A DNA stretch of 64,000 nt from Gremmenia infestans (taxonomy: Eukaryota > Ascomycota > Leotiomycetes > Helotiales > Hamatocanthoscyphaceae): the NCBI GenBank assembly GCA_032629725.1, contig JAFEVB010000015.1:868001-932000 (forward strand), read 5' to 3'. The notes below the pieces were generated by a model. It saw nothing but the letters and a program-made list of their open reading frames with translations, made no database searches and had not been told where the DNA came from. The position numbers were made by a program, and so were the translations under genes. This document shows, piece by piece, positions 34,201 through 45,700 of the stretch (positions are counted from its first letter, which is position 1; the number at the start of each line of letters is the position of its first letter).

Positions 34201-34742
34201 TGCCTTGCACATTTTGCTTCTTTCTGTACCATATCTCATTTCTTTTGTCATATCACATTACTGGCATCATTTGCAAAAGGTCACATACATATGGGAGGAG
34301 CTATTGGAATTTTCATGAACGAAAGGCGTTCGTGTTGCGATTGATACCCCTGGGTTGCACTCTGGCTATACATCTTATTTGCTTTTCATTGCTTGCGTGG
34401 GTCTGGGATTGCATGGATTAGATTAAGGAGGGTATTGCATTCAACAATTCAACGGAAGTACTCGCTTAGACTTCTCATGATTGTACATAAAGTCGTGGTC
34501 AGCCAGTAAATATCATGCTTTCTTTCATGCTGCTTTCGCCTCTCAAACGTGTTCTCGATGAAAGATGTGCTCATCTTGTATCAGGCAGAATCTTCCAGTT
34601 TCACTAAACATCTTTGCTGAAACCACTGAAGTACGGTTCTTGACCCCCAATTTCAGCGCTGTGTAAGGAATATATCTTAGACCTGCCTTTTTTTTTCTCT
34701 CCGTATCTCACCACCTTGGCTTTAATCTTCGTCTTCCCCCAC

Positions 34743-35058
34743 AGCCTCACCCTCATCAGATCTAATCGACGAATACAACGCCTACCAGGAAACCCAAGGC
34801 CAAGAAGCGGACGCGATGTGGGATATGCACAGCGACTCGTTGCAAGAGGGATATGATTTGCAGCGGCACGTTAAGATGATGTCGAGGAGTGAGAGGGCGA
34901 GTGTGGTGCTTCAGGCTGAAGAAATGGGGATGGAGGATTGTGAGGCTCTGTTCCCTTCGTGTGGTGATGATGGTGGGGATGGGATGGTAATGGGGATGAT
35001 GAGATTGATGGAAGCTAAAGAGTTGCTGGAGGTAATATTCTTTTTGAAGCGAAGTTAA
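34743..35058 (+). CDS. Possible coding exon of an unrecognised gene
   Basis: An intron-acceptor-like tract (CTTTAATC, then CTTCCCCCACAG) is followed by an open frame ending at TAA 35056-35058. The product starts SPSSDLIDEYNAYQETQGQE and continues as an acidic, Met-rich helix-forming sequence (YDLQRHVKMMSRSERASVVL). It looks like real protein, but I could not find a convincing upstream exon or start. It could be a decayed or partial gene. Confidence 0.3.
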
Positions 35059-35444
35059 AAAAAGCAGAACGGCTGAGGATGCGGTAGTTTACTGATACCT
35101 TCATGTGCCTTCCGATGGGCGGGTTTCACTAAAAAATGCAAGGGTAAACTTGCCCCTTTAATCTGTTGAAATGTGATTGCTCAAGAAATTGGGATACGGA
35201 ACCTTTTGAAACTAGATCACAAGCCACAGGATGTGGGGTAGCGAGGAGGTCAGACGCAATACAAGAATACCATTATTGATTACTCGTGAAGAGCTTCCAT
35301 CTCTACCTAAGCGATGCTTTTGTACGATGACAAACCATAATACCATGCTACAAGCCCAAAGATCCAGACATTACACAACGCCTCCCAAAAACAGAACCTA
35401 AGCCGTTATTCCAGGGTGCCGCACATGCCAGCTACCTCCATCAT

Positions 35445-36006
35445 CTAAGCATGGAACTCGACGAACTTCTTGGAAGCCTCCGCATCGGGGAAGTCGTCCT
35501 CAAAGCCTGCAGACACGTCAGTCAGATAATTAATCATTCAGGATTAAAGGGCGAGGAACATACCAAACGAATAAGTGGTTCCATCATTCGAGATTGGTGG
35601 GACATTGTAGGTGAAGGGGGCTGCAGATGGAGTTCCGTATGTCGCAGCGATACCATCATTCTGGGTGTCCCAGCTGAAAGATAGAGAGTATCCGGCATTG
35701 CAAGTGATATCGCCAGAGGCAGGAAGGTCGCCTATTGCAACGGTCTGAAGAGCAGTTAGCAGAATCCGACCAAGGTTTGGGGAGGGGATATACGCCACTG
35801 CAAGTTGGGTTATCGCCTACGTTGCCGTTCAAGACGGTGAGAGTGACATAGGAGCCGGGCTGAGAATCGTGTTAGCAGTTTCTCTCATCTTGAGGAATGA
35901 TAGAAAGTACTTGGGCGGTTCCATTGATTGCAAAGATGCCTGCGGCCGATGCAGAGCTGAGGAAGGTGGCTCCCGCAAGGAGGAGGGTGCTTGCTGTGAA
36001 TTGCAT
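35445..36006 (-). CDS. Small secreted protein, 134 aa, four exons
   Basis: Exons 35911-36006, 35794-35859, 35564-35744 and 35445-35506 join without frame loss into 134 residues. The N-terminus is a textbook signal peptide (MQFTASTLLLAGATFLSSA) ending in ASA-A. The mature part has about 113 residues, is rich in Gly, Ser, Thr and aromatic residues, and has just two cysteines (NPTCSG and ITCNAG), which could form one disulphide. The three introns are 44-57 bp and have GT/AG ends with CTAAC/CTGAC branch sites. The family is not recognised. Size, secretion signal and beta-strand-like texture fit a cell-wall protein or a candidate effector; neither is shown by the sequence. Confidence 0.8.
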
Positions 36007-37168
36007 GTTGACGGTTGGATGAGATGGATTGGGGTATAAGACTTTGTTGATTGATGCGTTTATTGTTTGGAGTTGTGGTTGCGTACAAGTGAAGATGTTG
36101 TTGAGTGTTTAGAAGTGAAGACAATGAGAAGGAATTGCTCGCTCTTATACATAATCCCCTTTTCGCTCTTTCCTTTTTCTTTGGCTACGGTACTCCCGAG
36201 ATGAGAGTGATGGCGCGCTTGCAAGCTTGTTCCTTCCCTTGCCTCGCTCTTTCGATGCGAGTATAGATCGCCAACCTCCTTCCTCTAAGAAACAACTCCA
36301 CTCCAGGATAATCCGGGGTCTCAAATACGAATTCCAATGACGAATGCCAAGTCTCCAGAGTATGAATATCAATGCATGTGGATATATTTTTAGTTATGTC
36401 AGCTGAGTGTGTCGGCACTGCGCACGCTGGCACTTCGTATTCATATCCGTATGTAAACAGCGCAGGTGCAGGTACAGTACCGAACATTGGCACCAACCAC
36501 AGCAACGTTCCCTCGTGATTGTGGCAAATCAGAGGAGCGGAGAGGCGTCATGAGGCTCATTGGTTGTGACCTTCATTCTTAAATTCTTTGAGAGCTGTTT
36601 ATAAAATGCGGGGAAGATCTCTTAATGTACGAAGTACGATGGAGGATACGAGGATGTTGATCTTCACTCCAAGGGGGATGCTTGGCGTCGTTTTCAATTG
36701 ACGAGTACCTCTAAACATCAATGCAGGTACAAGGCTGACGATGTCGGTGGCTCGGTATCAGTTAATTTCGCCGGTCTCCCGTCCAAGGGATACTTGTACT
36801 CGTAGAATATTATTCTGCTGCCTTGTGCTAGGGCTCGTATCTGCTGTCGGACGTGCGAGCCACTTATTGTTGGTATTCAAGATCAACATGAAAGAGAATT
36901 AAACTTTGAGTATATACGAAGCGGAATCCTTGCTTTCCGCATCTCTCCGGAGACTTTCCCAATGCTGGATCAGTTTGGACACTTGAGTAGTTTAAACAAA
37001 AAATCCTGAGAGGTCTTTTAAAATCCTGCCCCGTCAAAAGACCACTCAGGATTCACGCCCAATCCTCGCGTAAAGCTCAAAACGAGGCATTAAAAACAAC
37101 TCGACAGTTTCTCTCCAATAATGACTTCGTAGCGTCTTGTTGCTGACCGCTCATGCGACGATACTTGG
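36007..37168. other. Intergenic region between two minus-strand genes
   Basis: This is the upstream region of the small secreted protein gene and the 3' flank of the F-box/ankyrin gene. Frames on the minus strand at 36145-36505 overlap each other and lack texture. No other feature is seen. Confidence 0.55.
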
Positions 37169-38711
37169 TCATGAGTGATTTCCTTTTTTCAAATCAACTG
37201 ACTTCGCCCCTAGTTCTAATAGCAGTGCCACCATTTCTAGTGTTCCAACGTCTAGAGCATAGACCATCGGCGGAGTTTTCGCAAAGGTTCCCAAATGATC
37301 GCCATCAACTACCTCGGCTTCTCCGTCAGGACAAAGCCGAAGCATCAGAAATAGCCATCGAACCATGTCAAGGCGATTCATTTTCATCGCGTTCCATAGA
37401 GCGTAATAGCGCCATCCCTTTGATTCTGGTGATCTAATATGAAGCCCGTGGTTTATGAGGAAATCTGCAGCTTGAATCTGACCAGCATGTGAGGCGGCAA
37501 CAAATGCTTGGAACATCCGATTGCGAACTTCCATGTCTATGCCGCGCTTAAGCATCATGTCAAGAACTTCTAACTGCCCACCTTCGGCAGCACATATAAA
37601 TGCATCGTGGCTGAATTGCCTCACGTTGGCACCACGGTCTAGAAGGAGGGCCACCGTGCTGCAGTGCCCATTTTCGGCGGCACCCGAGAGCGCCGTCCCT
37701 TCCCCGTTATTAATTGTGTTCTGATCAAGCCCAGCATCTAACATCTTGGTTACAATCTCATCGTACCCATGTTTGGCAGCCAACCAGCAAAGTCCCTTCT
37801 GCGAATATAGTGGTATCTTCGCGTTCCTGTTCAGTATAATTGACGCGATTTCTGGGTGCCTCCGCTTTACGGCCTTACAAGCTGCTTCTCCAAAATTGGG
37901 TGTAGAGGTTCTCAGATTGTACTTTGGGTGCAAAAGCAATCTAACAACATCGATATGCCCATGCCACGCGGCTGTTTCCAATGCAGTCCATCGAGTAGAA
38001 TACGCCAGTTGGTTGATATCTGCTCCAGAATCCAGAAGTGTCTCCACCGTGTCACAGTATCCATATTGAGAAGCAATCTGTAGCGGACTGCCAAAATACC
38101 TAGTTTGAACGTTGCTATCAAAGCCACGTCGTAGATATTCAGCCTGCACCTTAGTATAGCGTGATGCTGAGGCTACAATGAAGCTAGAAGCTTGGATATC
38201 TTGGCTTCTGCTTTCTTCCGGCGGCTGGATGTTACCTTCATCCGCGTCTTCTAGGTCGTAAAACAATTTCCAATAGCCACGGCAGGCAAGTACTGTTTTG
38301 CAAATGGATTGCAAGACATCCAGCCGATCCAAGGTGTGTTCAGATTCAATCATGCGAGACACCAGCTCATCAGCCACAGCGTGAACAGCTACTTTGATCG
38401 CAATCTGTCCGTGATATTGCATTCCAACATTCTCTACTATCAAACGAAGTTGGAATGACTCTGAAATCTTGCGTTGATCGTAACCATAGTGCGATCGTAA
38501 CTCTGCAAGCCTAGTTTTGGCCAGTTGTTTCGTGACTTCGCGATCAAATAGCTCTGGAGCACCTGGAATTAGTTGAAGCTCAACAGTTGGATGGCATGCA
38601 GTTCATACGGTTTACCTGACGCAGCCATAAGCAGTCTATAATCTGGCCAGATGTCACAGTTACAGCTAGGATGTTCGAGATGAGATCTAGAGGTAAGTCC
38701 AATAAATTCAT
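37169..38711 (-). CDS. F-box-like ankyrin-repeat protein
   Basis: Two exons (38609-38711 and 37169-38562) joined across a 46-bp intron (GTATGA...CAACTAATTCCAG) give 498 residues. The first 40 residues (NLLDLPLDLISNILAVTVTS, then LRQVNRAPELFDREV) have the pattern of the degenerate F-box-like head common in fungal ankyrin proteins. From about residue 200 to the end there are seven or more ankyrin repeats: SPLQIASQYGYCDTVETLL, TALETAAWHGHIDVVRLLL, TALSGAAENGHCSTVALLL, ICAAEGGQLEVLDMMLKRG, and a divergent final set. Such proteins are expected to present substrates to an SCF-type ubiquitin ligase, but the F-box is too weak to be sure it binds Skp1. The family is large and fast-evolving in filamentous fungi. 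The intron donor was fixed by the need to restore the frame into ELFDREV. Confidence 0.85.
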
Positions 38712-39545
38712 GGTGCTTTTTCCGTAGATGGTTATTAGAAATTGGAACGCGGGTAGGAAATATTGGATGGCTGTCAATAGCCTTGAGAATGCCGAAATAC
38801 TGGTCAAATAGATTTCTCCAATTGAGGTTCCTACTTTGAAGTCGGAAGATACAGAGGAGGACTCGTCTCATTCAAGATCCGGGCTGTACTGTATGCACAG
38901 TGGGGTATTGGGTATTGTCGTGCACAGCCTGGACCTTGGCATGCTAGATTTGAGCTCTCACCCAGCTGGATACAGACTGTTAATATGACGGTATTCAAGC
39001 TTTCATAACGGGAGAGTTGTAAGGACCAATAGATTTCTTGTCGAAGAGATAGGTAGGATCAGAATCAGGATCAGGATCACGGTTCTGAGGGTGACAAATG
39101 CTTTCTCTGGTCACGGGACCAACAACCTTATTTTGACAAGCATTGAGAATTTCCTCCTGCTTCACCGCGACCATTGAACCGGGGACATGAAGAATGCAAC
39201 CATGAATCTTAAGGTCGGTTTACAAATTATGTCAAGTACGGAGTAAGATCTTGGCTGAACAGAGATCTCCATTCGAAATTAGTAGCTCTGGATGATGGAG
39301 CGTATTCCTTATCTCAGAGTACTATGATCCTTTATCCCTGGGTGGTGGAGTTCACCTTATTTGACGAGTAAACGACAGCAAGGTGGTTTTGACTTTCTCA
39401 TGAACCAAACCACTGAACATACAATTTATCACCCCTCCTTCTCCTACTACCAAAACACCACAATCCACACCATCTAGCTGACAAGAACGTGCAAGAAAAT
39501 GGCAGAACCCAGGAAACACTTTTTGAGCCCCGCCTTTTTAGCATC
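38712..39545. other. Intergenic region
   Basis: This holds the 5' flank of the F-box/ankyrin gene and the 3' flank of the secreted unknown. The minus-strand frame at 38569-38871 is partly the same DNA as exon 1 in another frame and is not a gene. I see nothing else. Confidence 0.55.
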
Positions 39546-40988
39546 CTATGCCGGTCCAAGCTCGAAAGCTATCCCCGAAGTCTTTTCACCATCAAATTTG
39601 GGTCCGCCGGGGACTTGGTCCCACACATGCACTTTTTTTATTGCCTGTGTCCCGAATCCCTTCGTATAGTCTTTCAACCAAAACGGCGCTGCGATTCCAT
39701 TCCTAGTTCCTTGAATCGTAACGGCTGCATCTACATCATTGGGCTTCGAGAGCTCGAATGTTCCTTTACCATTTGCATCAAAATTATTCGGGTATCTTTG
39801 GTGAGCGGTCTTAATGGCATTTATAGTGCCATCGTTGTCGATGGCTTCTCGGATTATGTACTTGATATCTTTCATGTTGTCAGTCCCTCGAACCTTGTTC
39901 AATGCCCCAAATTGCAGATCTGTCCACTGGACTTTGTTCGTCGCAATGTTGTTCTCTTTCATATCATTCCATTTTGCAACAATTGAACCAGGCTATATGT
40001 ATCTCAAAAGTCAGTAGGATACTTCATTGGCTAATTGTGGGAGTGAGGTAGGCCTAGGATTCATCCAGAAGTGCACGTACCTGCCCTGATGCTGCATCTT
40101 CAGATCTTGAGATATAGTTTTCCCCAACAAGTTTTGAGTTCCCTCCGGAATCGACTGCACGGGTCTTTGCTCCCTTGTAGATCGTCTTACTTTTGTCAAG
40201 ACCAAGGTCTCTGAAGATGGTTGGAACGGTCTCAAAGTAGGCCCAGCCTGGTGTCTGGCTCGGAAGTTCCTCCATTTTGTATGAGCCACCTTCTTCAACA
40301 TTCCATTTTGGCGGAGTCTTATCTGGATTGCCCACGGGGTTACTCTTGACCTTTGCAATTTTTGCATTCGCATCAGCACTTGCCTGCTTTCCCTTTTCAC
40401 TGTATGCGGTCCATCCCAAGTCTTCGAGATGCGGGTCGTCTGGTTCAGAGGCATCATCCATACTGAAGCGAATTAGTATCGTATTCCAAAGAATAATGAG
40501 CAGCAGCCGAGAGGGTTGAGATGCAGATCAGAAGCTGCACAACGTAATCATCAAGGAGGTGAAACAAGAAAAGTGTTGTTTACTCTACATCTGACTCTTC
40601 TTCATCTGAACAACGCCCATTCAACTCCCGTGCGCATTTTCTAGAATTTGCAATTGCAGGATTGGTCCCCGAGTCACCTGGGTTCTTGCCTGTCTTTGGT
40701 GCATCAGGCACTTCGTTCGGTCGAGACGTCTTTGGTTTTGGTGTAATACCACGGAGCTGATTTATGACAGAGTATAAATCGTTCAGCACGCCTCGTTCGA
40801 CCACATTGTTAACATTGTTGTTCCTCTTTTCAGAATCTGAGGATCTATTAGTACACGGACTTGATTAATAGTATGGACTGTATCTCACCAATATCAATGT
40901 TCGTTTCAATGGGAGCAGAGCCCACCGATGGCAAGACCGCAAGGGTTGCTGCTGCCACGGCCAACAGTGTTTTCAAGTTGAAATACAT
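39546..40988 (-). CDS. Secreted protein of unknown function with Kex2-type site, 393 aa
   Basis: Four exons (40889-40988, 40584-40836, 40081-40462, 39546-39992) join in frame into 393 residues. The signals are GTGAGA...CTCAG, GTAAAC...ACTAATTCGCTTCAG and GTACGT...CATATAG. The signal peptide is MYFNLKTLLAVAAATLAVLP with likely cleavage after GSA. A dibasic EKR|NN site near residue 39 fits Kex2 processing. Residues about 60-125 are Lys/Pro-rich and disordered, with the only two cysteines (RKCARELNGRC), then an acidic run (SDEEESD). From about 130 to the end a compact-looking domain follows (DLGWTAYSEKGKQ, GWAYFETVPTIFRDLGL, VAKWNDMKENNIATNK, GIAAPFWLKDYTKGFG). I do not recognise it. It could be an effector, an extracellular enzyme or a proprotein. 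Confidence 0.75.
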
Positions 40989-42609
40989 CTTGAATATATC
41001 CTGCTAATAGGAGGAAAGACGGTTTTGGGAAAGCACAAGGTGATAAGGCACAACTTGATGAAAAGTTTTAATGATAGGAGAAGGGTGATGAATGGCTTTG
41101 AAGATAGATAGAAGCACATTTCTTGTGTGTCCATTTCTATGTATTATTTTGCTCCAGAATTGACCAAAAGTCTAGATCTTTGTTGCCAAGTATTACTACC
41201 TCGCCAAAGGAATGGCGGATGCTCATGTCGACCCATGTTGAAGCTATTTGAATACATATTTCCATGGCAAAGATCACGTTATACGTCTGGTCTTGGGATT
41301 GCCGTAGCTCATGATAGGATTTTGGTCGCAAAGGTTTCCTACGAATTTGTTGAATTTTCGACATGCTTTAAACAATTCGTCAACCAACTCACGCCCGTGG
41401 TTCCGTACTATGGCCCCTAGGTATGTCGACCGGCTTGGGTTTACCAGGAAGTCGGTCTAACAAGATTCGCGGAAGGATGATCTCATCCTAGTGCTGCATC
41501 CAAAGAAGAACTATCTTCTTTTTTGATGATTCAACTGCAACGAGGAATTAAAAACGGATATTTGACCTGTGTTAGCCTACCAAAAATAGTTATAGGCGCA
41601 ACTACAGCGTCGAATCCAGATTAACCTTCATACGTGATGAGGCTTAGGTGACAGTGACAGTGTCGGAAGCTTCCGTTCAAGTGGAGTTACGAGTGTTTGT
41701 TCTAAGCCCCTGGATTACAGGGGCTCCTAGCGGCGTATCATTTTGACAGTGCGCACTTCACTTCCGAATTAGGCAATCCCACTTATCTAAACCCAGAGGG
41801 AAGAAACCTCTAGCTTAGTAGACAGCTCTAACTTCCAGGTGCTAATCCCCTAGAGCTATAGGGCTCGAAGCGAGACCGTTTCTATGGAAACTTTCTAGCA
41901 CTGTATCTACAGGGCTTATTTCGTAAGAACGTCAACCTAGCCAGAGCCCTTATCCCCGGGACGTTTTGCGGAAACCTCCGTCGTCTTCTACCAGTTCCAA
42001 TTATAGTTAATTTTGGCATTCTCGGGGTCTCGAAATTTGGGGGATTGGTTAGTATCATCCCGAGCAATTCATAGCCCTTGTCTGTGCGCTCAATATCGAG
42101 GGGGGGGGATGGAGAGATGGTTTTTAGGCATAGATGACGCTTATATTGACGCATGAGAGCGCTTCAAATGGAAAGACAGGGGGGGTTATCAATTTGAAAA
42201 TCAAATCCTTGTTATGGATTCAGGAAGAAGCACGGCAAACGAGTCTCAATCGGCTGTCGCTGAAAGATCATATCCATCTAGAGCACAGTTTTTTAGTAGG
42301 CAACAACCGAGACTAGACAAGGTAGGTATATAGGAAGCTTCAACTTCCGCGGAGTACACTTCGCCCATCACAATTATACCTCTCTGCAAACTTAAAGTCT
42401 TCCAAGTATCACAGTCATTCACTTGGTTCAGAGAACCAAAACACGCCACTCGTTTTGAAATATCTTGAAAACTTGATTCACTTCCAGCATACCCGAAATA
42501 GAAACTCCAGCCCTAAATTCACTCAACAAGAACCTTATCCCAACTGCAACTCTTGAAGTGCCAATATATTCTACCTCGAAACCAACCCAATTTTTACCTT
42601 TTCCTCAAA
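40989..42609. other. 1.6-kb divergent intergenic region
   Basis: This is the shared upstream region of the secreted unknown (-) and the membrane-anchored unknown (+). It contains a perfect hairpin at 41705-41725, a near-palindrome around 41849-41864 (CCCTAGAGCTATAGGG) and a G-run near 42101-42110. Frames are short and unconvincing. Confidence 0.55.
41705..41725. repeat. Perfect hairpin, 8-bp stem and 5-nt loop
   Basis: AGCCCCTG, loop GATTA, then CAGGGGCT. It lies in the divergent upstream region between two genes of unknown function. It may be incidental or the remains of an inverted repeat. Confidence 0.6.
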
Positions 42610-44133
42610 ATGGCGGCAATGCTAGTTATTGGTATTGCTGAAGTCGGTGAGCATTAATCCCACATAATACGGCGAGTTTCAAAACAGCTAACTGATCTTT
42701 ATAGTTGTCGGACTCGCAGGTTTGGGACTGATAATTCCCGGACTACTTCCAGAAAAGCCTGCCGATCCAAGGTAAGCAAGATTCGGGATTCCACAATATG
42801 AACATCCTCACTACTTACTTATTCTCTCCATAGTCATACTACTGTTATACGCGTCGGTGGCGGTATGCATGGCCTAGCGAAGGATATCAAGGATATTAAC
42901 GCGGCTGGCAACTTTCCCGACGTTCAACTGTTTGATGGTGCCGGACGGCTTGTTGGCCGCAATGGGGGGAAGAATGGACATCCGCATGTTGATGCTGGTG
43001 GTTTTAAAGAGGTCACTATCTCGCATGAAAAGGGTATGGATGGAGTGGGCTCGGAATACAGTAAGACATACACCAGCAGCAAAATGTATTCGCAGTTTCA
43101 AGTACGTACCTTTACAGGCTAGATGTTGACCGGGTTTTCTCTAGTGGCTCTTTCTGCCTCTGGCAATGATGCAATTTGTATCAACTGGGTTACCGTGGCC
43201 TGGCCTAGTGGAGAACATTTTGGGTTCCTTGGAGATCTTGGTACTATGGTACGATGTATCCTGCTGATAATCCCGCTGCCTCATACTGCATCTAACATTT
43301 CCTAGTGCGGCGCCGATTGGTATTACTCGGACACTCTCACCGCAAACTGGGACAGCAGTAGCAACGAAGCACCAGTCCTGCTAAACCGAACATCCAACTG
43401 CGTCTGGCTCGACGGCAACGGATCAAACGGCCTCCGCTACCAAGGATTAGGAATCCACCTCCTGGACTTCAGCTCCTCCAAAGACTCGGACAACGATGGC
43501 CGCGCCAAGCAATACCACGCAAACCCAGAGACGATGTGCAGCAACGCTCCCAGGTTCAAGATGTACAAGGACATGCATGCAAAAACCCAAATCCCCATCT
43601 TCTGGCCCAAACTGTCGTATAACACGGATAACAGTGATCCGGACCTCAAGGCAGTGACCAACAACAACGGAATGATGCCGAGCAAGAGACGCAGAGATAG
43701 TTCAAACCGCGCACGTGCACAAGACGTATACGTATATATTCCATACGAGCCAGAAAAGGCCCATGGTGAGAGACGAAGCTCGTACAATAATGGCACTGCA
43801 TCGTTGAAGTCCACAACACCCTCTTCATCCAACACCTCCCTCCCTCTCATGCGCAACACCCTCATCAAAAGCCCCTACGCCCAGCACACAGCCACGCACC
43901 TGTGCAACAACACCAACTCCGCAGGTCCAGACTTCGTATCTCTAGCCGAAGGCATCTTCTGCGACATGGCAGCGAAACTAACGTGGCCCATCTGCTCCAA
44001 AACAGCCAATCACGCATGTTTCGACTTGGTCTCAAACCAGATGTGTCCTGGTGCTCTGGGCCGTCGTAGTATTAACGGCCGCCAGATTCCGGAAAAGTCG
44101 TATACTGAGGAGGTTAAATGGGGTAGTGGGTAG
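42610..44133 (+). CDS. Membrane-anchored protein of unknown function, 435 aa, five exons
   Basis: Exons 42610-42646, 42705-42771, 42834-43105, 43145-43248 and 43306-44133 join in frame into 435 residues. The N-terminus (MLVIGIAEVVVGLAGLGLII) is a hydrophobic segment that could be a signal anchor. A first domain follows with NFPDVQLFDGAGRLVG, ALSASGNDAICINWVTVAWP and GFLGDLGTMCGADWYYS. A second, Cys-containing part (SNCVWLDGNGSNGLRYQGLG, TMCSNAPRF, GIFCDM, WPICSK, HACFDLVSNQMC) ends the protein, with an Arg-rich linker (PSKRRRDSSNRARAQ) between. From memory, sequences of this shape occur in many ascomycetes without assigned function. The donor of intron 3 (GTACCT at 43106) was chosen because the nearer GTACGT would break the frame. 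Confidence 0.75.
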
Positions 44134-44677
44134 AGGATCAGCCCCGGTAGGTGTTAGGAGGGCTTTAATTGGTGCTTGGGGAGTGTGATATTTGCTTGTG
44201 TGTTTTGATAGATTAGCACACGTATACGGAATGGCGTATAGGTTGCCATGTATAGTTCGCACCGGTCGATATTACAGGGGATTTTGAGTATTGGGAGTAA
44301 GAGGAGTAAGGCTCTATGGAACAGTTATCTCTCTAGGATCTATACTTGGCGCCCAGAAACATAATTTATAACGATTGTAAGACAAAAGTTCACTTTCATT
44401 GCTGGACTTTCTCAAAAGGGGTCAACTGGTCGTTAATTGAATAAGCGAGACTGTAGCCCGTCATATCACGTGCTGACCTGACCCTCCTCATTCTACGAGT
44501 ACCGACCGGAAGTGAGCCGAGTAGGATTCCAACCCCGTCGCTTTGTTTCTGGGCAGATTTGCCGAAGGAGAAGGGAAAACAAACAAGTAAACAGAGCTGC
44601 TTGGCAAATAAAGATTCCAGAAATAGACTTACATGAGAGATATCGGGATACAATGCTAACAAAACTCCCTTCTTCTT
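44134..44677. other. Convergent intergenic region
   Basis: This is the 3' flank of the membrane-anchored unknown (+) and of the APH-like gene (-). No supported feature; a tRNA-like B-box on the minus strand near 44520-44535 was examined and rejected. Confidence 0.55.
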
Positions 44678-45700
44678 TTAGAGCTTGGAAACTCCCAAAT
44701 CCGCTTCTTCGAACGGCTTGAGAAAGGCATCCAACCTCGCAATCTCAATCTCGTCCCTCCCCTCCTCCACAACCCTATCAATCCGCCCCTCGTCCCAGGC
44801 AAATCCCCACCAAAGCAGTATCCCGGCGATCCTCGCCATCCCCACCCTCTTCCTCTCCTTCTCCCCAACTCCCTCGCCCAATTCCCTCCAAAACACCTCC
44901 CTCAAACCCTCTGCAGCAGGATGATACTCCCACCCATCCTCCGTCATTTCACCCAGTATCTCTTCCAGCCCATATAGACACAGTCCGAACGGCAACACCT
45001 CTGCCTCTGCCCAATCCACCAGCCCCGTCAAGTTTCCGGAGGAAGGGGACAGCATGATATTACCCGGCACGAGATCGCCGTGTGTGAGGACCCAGGGTAG
45101 ACTGGTGATATTGTGCATATTGTCCACGAGCTGTCTTGCTATGGGGCGGAAGCGGGCTGGGAGGGCGGTAGCGAGGAGCTGGAGCCGCGCATACAGAGAT
45201 ATGCCTATTTTGCCGCGGGGGGTGGGAGGAGCAGGAGGGCGGCTGTGCCATGAGTGGACCAGAAAGGCTGCGAGAGACGTACACAGGTTCTCTAGGAATT
45301 GTGGGGAGCGAGCGAGGGTGGGCGAGTGGGAGCGGGAATCACGGAGGGAGGTTCCGGAGATGCGGCTCATGCTGTAGACTTCTAGACCTGAGCTGCGTAG
45401 CACGGCACGGTGGGATGTCTTGGGGACGTGGACGCTGTGTATAGATGAGGCGAGGGAAGTGATGAGTAGGTCTAGACGGTAAGGGGAGGGGCGAAATTGG
45501 ATGACGGTTAAGGGGCCGACGAAGAGGGTGAAAGAGCAGTAGCCCTGACATGATGCTGGGGAGATGTTTTGGTTTGGGTATAGTTGTGAAACGATAGCGT
45601 AGCACTCATGCTGGTCTTGAAGAGTGAGGTTGTTGCGGGTGAAGAAGGGGTCTATGAGTGTTGATGTCTCTGCATCTTGAATCTGTGGTTCTTTAGCCAT
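44678..45700 (-). CDS. Aminoglycoside phosphotransferase (APH)-fold kinase-like protein
   Basis: An intronless frame of 340 residues in the APH/choline-kinase-like phosphotransferase family. The Brenner motif reads LTHGDLVPGNIML (His207, Asp209, Asn214) and the metal-binding motif LVDWAEAEVLPFG (Asp229), both intact, so the kinase is probably active. The N-terminal lobe is divergent (GYCSFTLFVGPLTVIQFRPS), and the Lys that would hold ATP is not obvious. Fungi have large families of these proteins and their substrates are mostly unknown; antibiotic resistance should not be assumed. The ATG at 45700 is the first in frame after a stop. The last third is Glu/Arg-rich. Confidence 0.85.
   Translation of the reverse strand: MAKEPQIQDAETSTLIDPFFTRNNLTLQDQHECYAIVSQLYPNQNISPASCQGYCSFTLFVGPLTVIQFRPSPYRLDLLITSLASSIHSVHVPKTSHRAVLRSSGLEVYSMSRISGTSLRDSRSHSPTLARSPQFLENLCTSLAAFLVHSWHSRPPAPPTPRGKIGISLYARLQLLATALPARFRPIARQLVDNMHNITSLPWVLTHGDLVPGNIMLSPSSGNLTGLVDWAEAEVLPFGLCLYGLEEILGEMTEDGWEYHPAAEGLREVFWRELGEGVGEKERKRVGMARIAGILLWWGFAWDEGRIDRVVEEGRDEIEIARLDAFLKPFEEADLGVSKL

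Larger units (their letters stand above)
33832..35444. other. Convergent intergenic region with two possible exons
   Basis: This is the space between the SNF2 gene and the small secreted protein gene. Apart from the 91-codon frame at 33925 and the exon-like stretch at 34743-35058 it holds no supported feature; the remainder looks like 3' UTR and spacer. Confidence 0.5.

Noticed and set aside
39489..39986. 165-codon plus-strand frame
   Set aside because: It is the antisense shadow of the last exon of the minus-strand secreted protein gene.
44500..44540. tRNA-like B-box on the minus strand (GGTTGGAATCC)
   Set aside because: The T-stem does not pair and no matching A-box or acceptor stem lies at the right distance.
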